A stretch of DNA of 64,000 nucleotides from Parapusillimonas sp013416435 (GTDB lineage Bacteria; Pseudomonadota; Gammaproteobacteria; Burkholderiales; Burkholderiaceae_B), in the NCBI RefSeq assembly GCF_052180245.1, contig NZ_CP197474.1:3658001-3722000 (forward strand), in the 5' to 3' direction. The translations under genes were made by a program, and so were the position numbers. Positions 33,232 to 42,030 of the stretch are shown here, in pieces (positions within the stretch are counted from its first letter, which is position 1; the number at the start of each line of letters is the position of its first letter). Under the pieces are notes generated by a model. The model did not search any database and had not been told where the DNA came from. It worked only from the letters and a program-made list of their open reading frames with translations.

Positions 33232-34323
33232 TCAAACGTTAAACAGGAAGTTCAGCACGTCGCCATCCTTGACCACGTATTCCTTGCCTTCGGCGCGCAT
33301 CTTGCCGGCTTCCTTGGCGCCCTGCTCGCCTTTGCAGGCGATGAAGTCGTCATAGGCGATGGTCTGTGCGCGGATGAAGCCGCGCTCGAAATCGGTGTGG
33401 ATGACGCCCGCCGCCTTCGGGGCGGTGTCGCCGATATGGATGGTCCAGGCGCGGACTTCCTTGACGCCGGCCGTGAAATACGTCTGCAGGCCGAGCAGGC
33501 TGTACGCGGCTCGGATGACGCGGTTCAGGCCGGGCTCGTCCATGCCCATGTCGGCCAGGAATACCGACTTGTCCTCGTCGTCGAGCTCGGCGATTTCGGC
33601 TTCGACGGCGGCGCACACGGCCACGACGGGGGCGTTCTCGCCCTTGGCGTATTCGCGCACGGCAGCCAGATGGGGATTGTTCTCGAATCCGTCTTCACGC
33701 ACATTGGCGACGTACATGCTGCGCTTGGCGGTGATGAAGCAGAACTGCTTGATCAGGGCCAGGTCGTCTTCGTCCAGGCCGATGGAACGTATGGGCCGCG
33801 CCTCGTTGAGCACGGGAATGATTTTTTCCAGGACGGCCACCATCTTGATGGCTTCCTTGTCGCCCGAGCGCGCGGTCTTCTGATGGCGCAGCAAGGCCTT
33901 TTCCGCGGACGCCAGGTCGGCCAGGGCGAGCTCGGTGTTGATGACCTCGATATCGGAGATGGGATTCACACGGCCCGCCACGTGGATGACGTTCTCGTCT
34001 TCGAAGCAGCGCACCACGTGCACGATGGCGTCGGTTTCCCGGATGTTGGCCAGGAACTGGTTGCCCAGGCCTTCGCCCTTCGAGGCGCCCGCCACCAGGC
34101 CGGCGATGTCGACGAATTCCACCACCGCGGGCAGCACGCGTTCGGGACTGACGATTTCAGCCAGGGCGCCCAGGCGGGAATCGGGAACTTCGACCACGCC
34201 CACATTGGGCTCGATGGTGCAGAAGGGATAGTTTTCGGCCGCAATGCCAGCCTTGGTCAACGCATTAAAAAGAGTGGACTTACCAACGTTGGGTAAGCCG
34301 ACAATGCCACATTGCAGAGCCAT
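33232..34323 (-). CDS. ychF: Redox-regulated ATPase YchF
   Basis: A 363-residue Obg-family P-loop protein that prefers ATP. The P-loop GLPNVGKST is at residues 8-16, with FVDIAGL (G3) and the coiled-coil helical domain in the middle. The C-terminal TGS domain includes AWTIHIGDTAPKAAGVIHTDFERGFIRAQ. It is near-universal in bacteria and is linked to oxidative stress control and ribosome association. Its place beside pth is conserved in Burkholderiales. The stop lies 10 bases from the island edge. Confidence 0.97.
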   Translation of the reverse strand: MALQCGIVGLPNVGKSTLFNALTKAGIAAENYPFCTIEPNVGVVEVPDSRLGALAEIVSPERVLPAVVEFVDIAGLVAGASKGEGLGNQFLANIRETDAIVHVVRCFEDENVIHVAGRVNPISDIEVINTELALADLASAEKALLRHQKTARSGDKEAIKMVAVLEKIIPVLNEARPIRSIGLDEDDLALIKQFCFITAKRSMYVANVREDGFENNPHLAAVREYAKGENAPVVAVCAAVEAEIAELDDEDKSVFLADMGMDEPGLNRVIRAAYSLLGLQTYFTAGVKEVRAWTIHIGDTAPKAAGVIHTDFERGFIRAQTIAYDDFIACKGEQGAKEAGKMRAEGKEYVVKDGDVLNFLFNV

Positions 34324-34398
34324 GAGAATCCTGAAAAATAAAGATAAATGCCAAAGACCGCTATTGTAGGCGCAAACCCGCGGCGGTTAAAAAGGCGC

Positions 34399-35181
34399 TT
34401 ACATCGCGAGATCGGGCGCCACCTGGATGACGATCCAGACGATCAGCAGGGGGCCGCCGTTGAACAGGGCGTGCAAGAGCATGGAGGCGCCGATGCCGCG
34501 CCGGATGCGCAGCCAGCCCAGCACCAGGCCGGTCAGCCATTGCGGCAGCACAAGCAAGGGCAATAGCCACAGAGGGGTCTGATGCAGGTTGAAGTTGTAG
34601 AGATGCACCGCGGCGAACAGCACCGAACTAAGATGAAACACCCAGGGAAACAGGCCGCGATATGCCGTTCGGTACTTCCAGGGCAAAGGCCGGCGCGCGC
34701 TGGGCGTGCCGGCCAGGTATGGCAGCCAGCACACGACCAGGATGCCCGTCAGCGCAAGCACGCCGGGCCATTTGGGGCCCATGAACATGGTGGCGACGGC
34801 CACGGGCACCATCCACCATGCGTGTCCCAGCCGGCGCAGGCCGTAGCGGAACACCAGCTCTTCGATGATGGGCGCCCAAAGCAGGGCCTGCAGCCAGGGA
34901 ATGTCGTCCAGGCGCAGACGATGCGTCGCGCCGCCGACGCCGGCGGCCGCCACGGCGATCGGCCCCAGGAATACGAGGTTCACCAGCCACAGGAACAGCG
35001 CCCACTTCAGCAGGCGCCCCACCGACAAAACGGGAAACCAATCTTGCCACCAGCCATCGCCTGCGCGGCGGCCAGGCAGGCGCGGCGTGAAACCGGGCCG
35101 GCGCAAAAAACGGAAGAAATCTCGCAGCTCGTCGCGAAAGCGCATCGGCTTTCCGTTGCGCCCGCTTTGTCGCTTAGTCAC
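34399..35181 (-). CDS. CPBP family intramembrane protease
   Basis: A 260-residue polytopic membrane protein with about six hydrophobic segments. The catalytic motif APIIEELVFRYGLRR provides the paired Glu residues and Arg. FAAVHLYNFN provides the histidine of the second motif, and a third motif near the C terminus follows the pattern HALFN. It belongs to the CAAX protease/bacteriocin-immunity (CPBP, Abi) group. The substrate is unknown. Its first 8 bases overlap the end of pth, so it is probably cotranscribed with pth. Confidence 0.85.
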   Translation of the reverse strand: MTKRQSGRNGKPMRFRDELRDFFRFLRRPGFTPRLPGRRAGDGWWQDWFPVLSVGRLLKWALFLWLVNLVFLGPIAVAAAGVGGATHRLRLDDIPWLQALLWAPIIEELVFRYGLRRLGHAWWMVPVAVATMFMGPKWPGVLALTGILVVCWLPYLAGTPSARRPLPWKYRTAYRGLFPWVFHLSSVLFAAVHLYNFNLHQTPLWLLPLLVLPQWLTGLVLGWLRIRRGIGASMLLHALFNGGPLLIVWIVIQVAPDLAM

Positions 35182-35770
35182 GATTGCCCTCGTGCAACTG
35201 GTTGGTTGCCTGGCGGAAATCGCCGCGCAGCAGCGCCGGCATGACGGCCCGGCAGCGGTCTATGACACCCTCGATCTTTTCGAGCTCTTCGCGGCGCGGC
35301 GGATTCAGCACGAAGGCAGCCACCTGTTGCGCGAGCCCCAGCGTGCGCGGATGCCCGATGCCCAGGCGCAGGCGCCAGAATGCGGGACTGGAAAATGCCG
35401 CCTGGATGTCGCGCAGGCCGTTATGGCCCGCGTGGCCGCCTCCTTGCTTGATCTTGACCTGCCCCGGCAGGAGATCCAGTTCGTCGTGCAGGACCAGGAC
35501 CTGTTCGGGTACGAGCTTGTAGAAGCGCATGATCGCACCCGCCGCCTGTCCGGACCTGTTCATGAAGGTCATGGGCTTGGCCAGAATCACCGCCTCGCCC
35601 TCGAAGCGCGCCTTCGCCACCATCGCTGAAAACCCCTTTTCAAGGGAGAAGCCGGCTTTCAGGTCGTCCGCAAGATGGTCGACCAGCCAGAAACCGGCAT
35701 TGTGGCGGGTAGTTTCGTACTCGGGTCCGGGATTGCCCAGTCCGATGATCAGGCGTATGGGTAGGGTCAT
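35174..35770 (-). CDS. pth: Peptidyl-tRNA hydrolase
   Basis: A 198-residue enzyme that frees tRNA from prematurely released peptidyl-tRNA. The signature GLGNPGPEYETTRHNAGFWLVD holds the catalytic His23. KPMTFMNRSG near residue 65, and HDELDLLPG with the catalytic-site Asp near 95, are also present. Length is normal. It follows rplY on the same strand with an intrinsic terminator between them, so it probably has its own weak promoter as well as read-through. Confidence 0.97.
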   Translation of the reverse strand: MTLPIRLIIGLGNPGPEYETTRHNAGFWLVDHLADDLKAGFSLEKGFSAMVAKARFEGEAVILAKPMTFMNRSGQAAGAIMRFYKLVPEQVLVLHDELDLLPGQVKIKQGGGHAGHNGLRDIQAAFSSPAFWRLRLGIGHPRTLGLAQQVAAFVLNPPRREELEKIEGVIDRCRAVMPALLRGDFRQATNQLHEGNRD

Positions 35771-35787
35771 AGCGAAAGTCTACACAA

Positions 35788-35824
35788 GAAAAACCCCTGC
35801 CGGCCTCGCGGCCCGACAGGGGTC
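35788..35824 (-). terminator. Intrinsic terminator after rplY
   Basis: On the minus strand, ACCCCTGTCGG and CCGGCAGGGG form a strong stem through a short GC-rich loop, followed directly by a TTTTT run. It lies 52 bases downstream of the rplY stop and 18 bases before the pth start. Confidence 0.8.
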
Positions 35825-35875
35825 TGGAACGGGAGCGGCGCCGGATCGGTGCTCGCCCCGCCGTGCCCGAGCAGT

Positions 35876-36499
35876 TTACTCGGTGCCTTCCTCGGCACCC
35901 TCGGCGGCGTCGTCGGCGCCGGCACCGGGCTTGGCCAGAGCGGCGGCCAGAACCAGGTCGCCTTCAGCGCCATGGACGGTGTGCGTCACACCCTTGGGCA
36001 GTTCGATGCTGGACAGGTAGACGTTGCCGCCGGCAGCCAATTGGCTCAGGTCGACTTCGATGGCCTGGGGCAGATCGGCAGGCAGGCAGGTCACTTCGAG
36101 CTCGGTCAGCACGTGGCTGATCATCTGGCCATGCGTCTTGACGGCGGGAGAAGCGTCGCCGTTCAGGAAGTGCAGGGGCACCTTGGTGGTGATGGCCTGC
36201 TTGGCGTCCACGCGCTGGAAGTCGACGTGCAGGACTTGCGGCTTGTAGGGGTGCCATTGCACGGCGCGCAGCAATACTTGCTGGCCCTTGCCGTCCAGTT
36301 GCATGTCCAGGATGGACGCGTGGAACTCTTCCTTGCGCAGGGCATGGAAGATCTCGTTGTGATCCAGCTCGATGCTGAGCGCATCTGCGGTGCCGCCGTA
36401 GACGATGGCGGGAACACGGCCGGCACGGCGAAGGCGGCGGCTCGCACTCGTACCTTTATCGCTGCGCGAAGTGGCGTTGAATTTCATGGAAAACTCCAA
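35876..36499 (-). CDS. rplY: 50S ribosomal protein L25/general stress protein Ctc
   Basis: A 207-residue long-form L25 (CTC type) that binds 5S rRNA. The N-terminal L25 domain (FNATSRSDKGTSASRRLRRAGRVPAIVYGG) is followed by the C-terminal TL5-like beta domain, and an acidic Ala/Glu tail ends GAEEGTE. It lies between prs and pth, an order conserved in many proteobacteria. It is 90 bases downstream of prs on the same strand. Confidence 0.96.
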   Translation of the reverse strand: MEFSMKFNATSRSDKGTSASRRLRRAGRVPAIVYGGTADALSIELDHNEIFHALRKEEFHASILDMQLDGKGQQVLLRAVQWHPYKPQVLHVDFQRVDAKQAITTKVPLHFLNGDASPAVKTHGQMISHVLTELEVTCLPADLPQAIEVDLSQLAAGGNVYLSSIELPKGVTHTVHGAEGDLVLAAALAKPGAGADDAAEGAEEGTE

Positions 36500-36589
36500 A
36501 AGCTAAAAGGCGGATGGCCTTGTTGTTATACGCGGCCCGGATGGGCCGCGCGTTGCGCCGGCTGCCGCGACCAGCGGCCGGCAATATGC

Positions 36590-37540
36590 TCAATCGGCAA
36601 ACAGGGAACTGACCGATTCAGCGTTGGAAATTCGCAGTATGGTTTCGCCCAACAGCGATGCGCAGGAAAGCTGGCGTATCTTTTCACAGGCGCGCGCGCT
36701 TTCGGACAACGGTATCGTGTCGGTGACGACGAGCTCGTCGAGCTCGGAATCGGCGATGCGTTCGACCGCGCCGCCGGACAGGACGGGGTGGGTACAGTAG
36801 GCGTACACCGAGCCTGCCCCACGCTCCTTGAGCGCCTGGGCAGCCTTGCACAGCGTGCCGGCCGTATCGACCATGTCGTCCATGATGATGCAATTGCGCC
36901 CGTCGACCTCGCCAATGATGTTCATGACTTCGGACACATTGGCGCGCGGGCGGCGTTTGTCGATGATGGCCAGGTCGGCTTCGAGCTGCTTGGCCAGCGC
37001 CCGGGCGCGGACCACGCCGCCGATATCCGGCGATACGACGACCAGATTGCTGTAGTTGCGCCGCCAGATGTCGCCCAGCAAGATGGGGCCGGCATAGATG
37101 TTGTCGACCGGGATGTCGAAAAAGCCCTGGATCTGGTCGGCGTGCAAGTCCATGGTCATGACGCGGTCCACGCCAACGACCTGCAGCATGTTGGCCACGA
37201 CCTTGGCCGAGATGGACACGCGGGCCGAACGCGGGCGGCGGTCTTGGCGCGCATAGCCGAAGTAAGGTATGGCGGCGGTGATCTTGCCCGCGGACGCCCT
37301 GCGCAGGGCATCGACCATGACCATGATTTCCATCAGATTGTCGTTGGTCGGCGCGCAGGTGGGCTGAAGGACGAAGACGTCTTTGCCGCGCACATTTTCA
37401 TTGATTTCCACCATGACTTCGCCGTCTGAAAAACGGCCTACCGTCATTTTCCCCAACGACATGTCAAGGTGATTTGCAACATCGACCGCTAAGCGAGTGT
37501 TAGCCGTGCCGGTAAAAATCATGAATCTGTCGTTTGCCAT
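36590..37540 (-). CDS. prs: Ribose-phosphate pyrophosphokinase
   Basis: A 316-residue class I PRPP synthase that makes 5-phosphoribosyl-1-pyrophosphate from ribose-5-phosphate and ATP, feeding purine, pyrimidine, histidine and NAD synthesis. FAIP-type ATP-site and allosteric segments are visible: FSDGEVMVEINENVRG near 36-51, YFGYARQDRRPRSARVSI near 96-113, and the PRPP loop CIIMDDMVDTAGTL near 217-230. Length is normal. It is transcribed after tRNA-Gln, with an intrinsic terminator just upstream of its start. Confidence 0.97.
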   Translation of the reverse strand: MANDRFMIFTGTANTRLAVDVANHLDMSLGKMTVGRFSDGEVMVEINENVRGKDVFVLQPTCAPTNDNLMEIMVMVDALRRASAGKITAAIPYFGYARQDRRPRSARVSISAKVVANMLQVVGVDRVMTMDLHADQIQGFFDIPVDNIYAGPILLGDIWRRNYSNLVVVSPDIGGVVRARALAKQLEADLAIIDKRRPRANVSEVMNIIGEVDGRNCIIMDDMVDTAGTLCKAAQALKERGAGSVYAYCTHPVLSGGAVERIADSELDELVVTDTIPLSESARACEKIRQLSCASLLGETILRISNAESVSSLFAD

Positions 37541-37570
37541 GGCGAATGGTAGGTTTTCTGTGCGTTAAAC

Positions 37571-37613
37571 AAAAAAACTGTTGACCAGCACCACCGCGGG
37601 GCCGACTCAACAG
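37571..37613 (-). terminator. Intrinsic terminator after tRNA-Gln
   Basis: On the minus strand, arms CTGTTGA and TCAACAG enclose a GC-rich 22-base interior and are followed by seven T residues. A separate TTCG-loop hairpin (37627-37642, stem CAAGCC/GGCTTG) lies between it and the tRNA 3' end. The position suits ending the ispE/tRNA transcript before prs. Confidence 0.65.
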
Positions 37614-37646
37614 CTTCATTTAACGACAAGCCCGAAGGCTTGAAAG

Positions 37647-37723
37647 TGGCTGGGGAAGAAGGATTCGAACCTTCGCATGCTGGAATCAAAATCCAGTGCC
37701 TTAACCAGCTTGGCGATTCCCCA
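37647..37723 (-). tRNA. tRNA-Gln (anticodon UUG)
   Basis: A 77-base tRNA read on the minus strand. The acceptor stem TGGGGAA pairs with TTCCCCA, followed by G and an encoded CCA. The anticodon stem CTGGA/TCCAG encloses the loop TTTTGAT, giving anticodon TTG (glutamine). The T-loop GTTCGAATC is present. It lies 2 bases downstream of the ispE stop, so it is probably cotranscribed with ispE. Confidence 0.97.
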
Positions 37724-37725
37724 AT

Positions 37726-38655
37726 TCAACTGCTTATCCAGTACCGTAGCGGATGATCCGGCAATCCGTGGCATACCCACGCATCTTTGGCTACCGCTGC
37801 GTCATCGTTTTCACGACTTGCTATTTTACCGATAATTTTGCGATGTTGCATGGCGGCTTGCTCAAACGTTACAAACTCAACGAATAGACAAGCGCCCGAA
37901 CCGCTCATTCTTGCATTCAACCCCAACCCGGCGAGCCACTCATGCGCGGCCGCTACGCGTGGGTAGCTTGCAAAAACAACTGGCTCAAGATCATTGCGAC
38001 CAAAATACCCCGTGCAACCGCTGGCTGTACAAGTTGGCGCGTTTTCTTTTTGCCAATCAGTAAAGACCGTAATTCTGACTGATTCAGAATCCCTTGTCAA
38101 ATTGGGCGATGAAAACACCTCTCCCGTCGGCACCGACTGCGGCGGCTGCACGACAAGATAGGCGCGTTCGGGCAAAGACAAAGGCTGGAAGGTTTCGCCG
38201 ATGCCCGTGGCAAATGCCGCCTGTCCGTATATGAATACCGGCACGTCGGCGCCCAGCAGCAAGGCCAGCTGCATCAGCTGCCGCCTGTCCAGGCCGGTGT
38301 TCCACAAGCGATTGAGCGCAATGAGCGTCGTGGCGGCGTCGCTCGAGCCTCCGCCCAAGCCGCCACCGGAGGGAATGATTTTTTCGTAGCGGATCTGCGC
38401 GCCCAGCGAGGTGCCGGTGGCTCGCTGCAGCGCACGCGCCGCACGCACGACCAGGTCGTCTTCCGCCGCCAGGCCCGGCAGGTGTTCGCCTTCCCTCTCT
38501 ATGGCTCCGTCGCGCCGCAGATCGAAACTGAGCATGTCGCAAAGATCGATGAAACGGAACGCGGTTTCCAGCAAGTGGTAGCCATCGGGACGGCGTCCCG
38601 TCACGTGCAGAAAGAGATTGATCTTGGCCGGGGCGGGCACATCGTGCAAAGCCAC
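37726..38655 (-). CDS. ispE: 4-diphosphocytidyl-2-C-methyl-D-erythritol kinase
   Basis: A 309-residue GHMP kinase of the MEP isoprenoid pathway. It phosphorylates CDP-methylerythritol. VPAPAKINLFLHVTGRRPDGYH is at residues 6-27, the ATP loop PSGGGLGGGSSDAA at 95-108, and the C-terminal GHMP motif LNARMSGSGACLFVEF near 262-277. The start is GTG at 38655, directly after the lolB stop (one base gap); the frame continues far upstream but only inside lolB. It ends next to tRNA-Gln. Confidence 0.95.
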   Translation of the reverse strand: MALHDVPAPAKINLFLHVTGRRPDGYHLLETAFRFIDLCDMLSFDLRRDGAIEREGEHLPGLAAEDDLVVRAARALQRATGTSLGAQIRYEKIIPSGGGLGGGSSDAATTLIALNRLWNTGLDRRQLMQLALLLGADVPVFIYGQAAFATGIGETFQPLSLPERAYLVVQPPQSVPTGEVFSSPNLTRDSESVRITVFTDWQKENAPTCTASGCTGYFGRNDLEPVVFASYPRVAAAHEWLAGLGLNARMSGSGACLFVEFVTFEQAAMQHRKIIGKIASRENDDAAVAKDAWVCHGLPDHPLRYWISS

Positions 38656-38656
38656 G

Positions 38657-39250
38657 CTACTCGGCCCGCCCGTCGTCGACAACCAGGCGCACGCTGATGC
38701 GGCGCTGGGCGTCATTGCGCCGCAATTGCAGCAGCTGCGGGCCCAGCGCGTCGTAGCGCGACAGCTGTACCTGCCAGCCATCCTGTGCGAACGACGCCAG
38801 CCTGCCTTCGCCGTCCTTCTGCGCGGAACCCATGCCGCCCTGGCCGCCGCGCCCCTGCAGCCATTGGCGCAGCCCGCTGACGGGCATCGGGCTGCCCAGC
38901 ACTTTCTCCACCAACTCGTCCGGATTCGTGGCCTGTTCGCGTTCGCCGTTGCTGCGCACCAAGGTGGCCAGACCGGGCTCCACGGTGACGCGCGCCAGCG
39001 TGCTGCCCAAAGGATTGGCAAGGTCGAGCGTCAAGACGCGGCCGGTATCATGCCAGGCAAAACCGCCCTGCACCGCCTCTTGTCCGCCGCCGGCATGGTT
39101 GACGGTCAAGGCGAAACGGCCTGCCCGCTGGAAGGTATCGCCGTCGGCGGCGCCTCCGATTCTCTGGGGTGTGGCACAGGCGCCAAGCAGCGCAAGCAAG
39201 CCGGCCCCCAATAGTGTGCGGAACAGGGCAAGAAAGAATCGCTTGCTCAT
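38657..39250 (-). CDS. lolB: Outer-membrane lipoprotein receptor LolB
   Basis: A 197-residue lipoprotein with lipobox LLGAC, so Cys25 is lipidated after signal peptidase II cleavage. LolB accepts lipoproteins from LolA and inserts them in the outer membrane. The domain includes GRFALTVNHAGGGQEAVQGGFAWHDTGRVLTLDLANPLGSTLARVTVEPGLA-like beta strands. It lies between a TPR gene and ispE, the common proteobacterial order lolB-ispE. Its start overlaps the TPR stop by 4 bases. Confidence 0.93.
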   Translation of the reverse strand: MSKRFFLALFRTLLGAGLLALLGACATPQRIGGAADGDTFQRAGRFALTVNHAGGGQEAVQGGFAWHDTGRVLTLDLANPLGSTLARVTVEPGLATLVRSNGEREQATNPDELVEKVLGSPMPVSGLRQWLQGRGGQGGMGSAQKDGEGRLASFAQDGWQVQLSRYDALGPQLLQLRRNDAQRRISVRLVVDDGRAE

Positions 39251-41034
39251 TGAAACTCGACTCCAAAACGCTGCAAGGTCTTGAGCAGGGTCTCGTTGTG
39301 CGGGTCCTTGTCGTAGGCCTGCTTCCAGATGCGGCGCGCTTCGTCCTTGCGATCGATGGCCCAGAAGACTTCGCCCAAGTGTGCGGCGACGTCGGCGGCG
39401 GGAAGCTGGCGATAAGAGCGTTCCAGGTACTCGATGGCGGCCTGGAAGTCGCCCGTGCGATACAGGTACCAGCCCACACTGTCCAGAATGAAGGGGTTGT
39501 CGGGCTCGAGCTCCAGTGCGCGTTCCAGCAGTTCCTCGGCCTCTTCCAGGTTGCGATTCTGGTCCGCATAGGTATAGCCGAGCGAGTTGTAGGCGTTGGC
39601 GTTGTCGGGATCGAGCTCGATCACCTGGCGCATCAGGCGCTCGAATGCCTCGATCTTGCCCTGGCGCTCGTACAGCATGGCCAGGTCGTACTTGACCTCG
39701 GCGGAATCGGGGATGTCCTGGTCCGCCTTGACGAGAATGTCGACCGCGTCGTCGGTGCGCCCCGATTCGCGAAGAATCGAAGCCAGGGTGAGCGCCGCCA
39801 CGGAACGCTCGTGGTTGTCCTGGGGCTTGAGGGCCTTGATGGTCGCCGTAGCCTGCGCAAGCCGGCCCTGCCGGCCCTGCAGCACCGCCTTGTGCACTTG
39901 TGCCTGGAATCTCAGCGTGCTGTCTTCGATCAGGTCCAGCTGGGCGATGGCCTCATCGTAGTGCTCCTGCTTTTCGGCGATGCGCACCAGCATCAGGCGC
40001 GCATCCGAAGCGTCCGAGGCGGCGTTGCTGGCCTTGTCGCTGATGGACTTGCGGCGCTGGGTCTGCACGTTGATGTATTCCTGCAGCAAGGCCTTGGCTT
40101 GCTCGTAGCGCTCGGCGTGGACGTTGACTTCGGCCTCGGTGTAGAGCAGGTCGAAATCCTCGGGCGAGCGCTCGCGCATGGACTTCAACTGTGCCAGCGC
40201 CTGATCGTATTGCCCCCGATCGGACAATCGCTTGACGAGCAATAGCTGAAGCTTGCGGTCGCCCGGGTTTTTCTTCAGGTATTCCCGGGTCTGGCCGATT
40301 GCGTCGTCCGGATCCACCTTGAGTCCGTATTCGAGGACTCTTTGGGCCGCCACTTCGGAATCGGGCTGCAGGGCCAATGCTTTTTCGGCCTCTTGCACGG
40401 CGCGCGCGGGGTCGGAAGCCGCCCAGGCCGCATCCGCCAGCGCCAGATGGGCGATCGGAAGGTTGCGCAAAGGCTCGGGGATCGCATTTTCGAGGACTTC
40501 AAGCGCCAGCCGCTTGTCGGCCATCTTGTCGATGATGATGGAGGCCTGCGCAATGGCCTGCTCTTTGTTCTGCGCTTTTTCTATGCGTGCGGACAAGGCC
40601 GAGGCAAGCCCGGCGGTTTGCCCGTTGGAGGCGGCCAGGGCAAGCGACGAAGCGACGGCCTCGGGGTCGCGCGGCGCGAGCAGCGCCCATTCGCGTGCCG
40701 CGCGCAGCGCGCGCGCCATGTCGCGGCCGCTCATGGAAAATTGAAACGCCCTCTTGGCCAAGCGCGGATCGGAAGTCTCGCGGGCGAGGTCGAGCATGGT
40801 CTGGCCGGCGATATCGTATTCGCCCTGGGTTGCGGCAATTTCCGATGCCAGTATCCTGTAGAGGATATCGCCCGTCAGCGCGACCGTGGGCAAGTCGCCG
40901 GCGCGCAGACGTATGTATTCGGCCCGTTCCATCGCGTCGTCCGCCTCGTTGACCGTGGCGGAAAAAGCGGAGGCGGACCAAGACATCAATATTGGCGCGA
41001 GCGCTGAAGACAACAGAAGTATCGAAAATTTCAT
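39247..41034 (-). CDS. Tetratricopeptide-repeat protein, exported
   Basis: A 595-residue protein with a signal peptide (MKFSILLLSSALAPILMSWS, cleavage near residue 25) and TPR repeats over most of its length. Clear ones include YNSLGYTYADQNRNLEEAEELLERALELEPDNPFILDSVGWYLYR-type helices in the C-terminal third. Such proteins precede lolB in many Burkholderiales and may act in envelope assembly, but the precise partner is not known. It is divergent from mutM and overlaps lolB by 4 bases. Confidence 0.85.
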   Translation of the reverse strand: MKFSILLLSSALAPILMSWSASAFSATVNEADDAMERAEYIRLRAGDLPTVALTGDILYRILASEIAATQGEYDIAGQTMLDLARETSDPRLAKRAFQFSMSGRDMARALRAAREWALLAPRDPEAVASSLALAASNGQTAGLASALSARIEKAQNKEQAIAQASIIIDKMADKRLALEVLENAIPEPLRNLPIAHLALADAAWAASDPARAVQEAEKALALQPDSEVAAQRVLEYGLKVDPDDAIGQTREYLKKNPGDRKLQLLLVKRLSDRGQYDQALAQLKSMRERSPEDFDLLYTEAEVNVHAERYEQAKALLQEYINVQTQRRKSISDKASNAASDASDARLMLVRIAEKQEHYDEAIAQLDLIEDSTLRFQAQVHKAVLQGRQGRLAQATATIKALKPQDNHERSVAALTLASILRESGRTDDAVDILVKADQDIPDSAEVKYDLAMLYERQGKIEAFERLMRQVIELDPDNANAYNSLGYTYADQNRNLEEAEELLERALELEPDNPFILDSVGWYLYRTGDFQAAIEYLERSYRQLPAADVAAHLGEVFWAIDRKDEARRIWKQAYDKDPHNETLLKTLQRFGVEFQ

Positions 41035-41119
41035 TCAATCGGGCCAATACCGTTACGCCTCGAACAGGCGCCGGGTGGCAAAATTACAGAGTCGGTTTGA
41101 AAGATGTTATCACCCACTT

Positions 41120-41947
41120 ATGCCTGAACTGCCAGAAGTCGAAACCACGCGTCGCGGAATTGCGACGATTATGCCCGGACGGACGCTCCGGCGTTTCCTT
41201 GTCCACGAAGCCCGGATGCGCTGGCCGGTTCCCGAGCACCTTGCGCAAACCTTGAACGGACATGTCGTGCAAAGCTGCGAACGCCGGGGCAAGTACCTGC
41301 TGATCAACTTCGAGCACGGCACCCAGATCATCCACTTGGGCATGTCGGGATCCTTGCGCAGCGCGCCGCTGGACGCCGACCTGCGCAAGCATGATCATGC
41401 CGAATGGTTGTTCGATGATGCGCGCTTCCTTTTGCATGATCCACGGCGCTTCGGCGCCATATTGTGGCATGCCGCCGCCGACGGCCCGGTCAGCGCCCAC
41501 CCGCTGCTTGCCAAGCTCGGTGTCGAGCCTTTCGATCCCGGCTTCACGGGCGATTACCTGCACAGCCGCCTGAAGGGAAAGACCCTGGCCGTCAAACAAG
41601 CGCTGCTGGCCGGGAACATCGTCGTCGGGGCAGGCAACATCTACGCATCGGAAGCCTTATTCCGCGCGGGGATCGATCCCAGAACCAAGGCCGGAACGCT
41701 TTCGCGCCCGCGTTGCGAGCGGCTGGCGCGAGCCGTCCGCGATACGCTCAACGACGCGCTGGAATCCGGCGGCAGCACGCTGCGCGACTACGTGAACGCG
41801 ACGGGCCAGCCGGGCGCCTATTTCGAACTGCATGCCGCTGTCTACGAAAAACACGGCAAGCCTTGCCCAGCATGCTCCACACCCATACGGCGCATAGTCC
41901 AGGGGCAGCGCGCGACTTATTTTTGCCCGAGCTGTCAACGCCGTTGA
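41120..41947 (+). CDS. mutM: Formamidopyrimidine-DNA glycosylase MutM
   Basis: A 275-residue DNA repair glycosylase/AP lyase that removes 8-oxoguanine. After Met1 the catalytic Pro2 and Glu3 open the signature PELPEVETTRRG. The helix-two-turn-helix segment AGNIVVGAGNIYASEALFRAGI lies near residue 170. The C-terminal zinc finger has CPACSTPIRRI then CPSCQR. The frame is open upstream of the ATG, but the N-terminal proline must follow Met1, which fixes the start at 41120. It is divergent from the TPR gene, with 85 bases between the starts. Confidence 0.97.
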   Translation: MPELPEVETTRRGIATIMPGRTLRRFLVHEARMRWPVPEHLAQTLNGHVVQSCERRGKYLLINFEHGTQIIHLGMSGSLRSAPLDADLRKHDHAEWLFDDARFLLHDPRRFGAILWHAAADGPVSAHPLLAKLGVEPFDPGFTGDYLHSRLKGKTLAVKQALLAGNIVVGAGNIYASEALFRAGIDPRTKAGTLSRPRCERLARAVRDTLNDALESGGSTLRDYVNATGQPGAYFELHAAVYEKHGKPCPACSTPIRRIVQGQRATYFCPSCQRR

Positions 41948-41953
41948 ATCGAA

Positions 41954-41989
41954 ATTCGTTTATAACAAATACATTGAACATAAACGAAT
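41954..41989. promoter_or_regulatory. Perfect 10-bp inverted repeat before the homogentisate operon
   Basis: ATTCGTTTAT at 41954-41963 and its exact reverse complement ATAAACGAAT at 41980-41989, with 16 bases between. It lies 42 bases before the first gene of the aromatic operon, directly after the mutM stop. Arm-to-arm distance (26 bases) puts the arms about two and a half helical turns apart. Likely operator for a dimeric regulator encoded elsewhere. Confidence 0.65.
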
Positions 41990-42030
41990 GCTGCGGTATA
42001 TTTCATCCACCAACCGGAGGCTATATTTTC

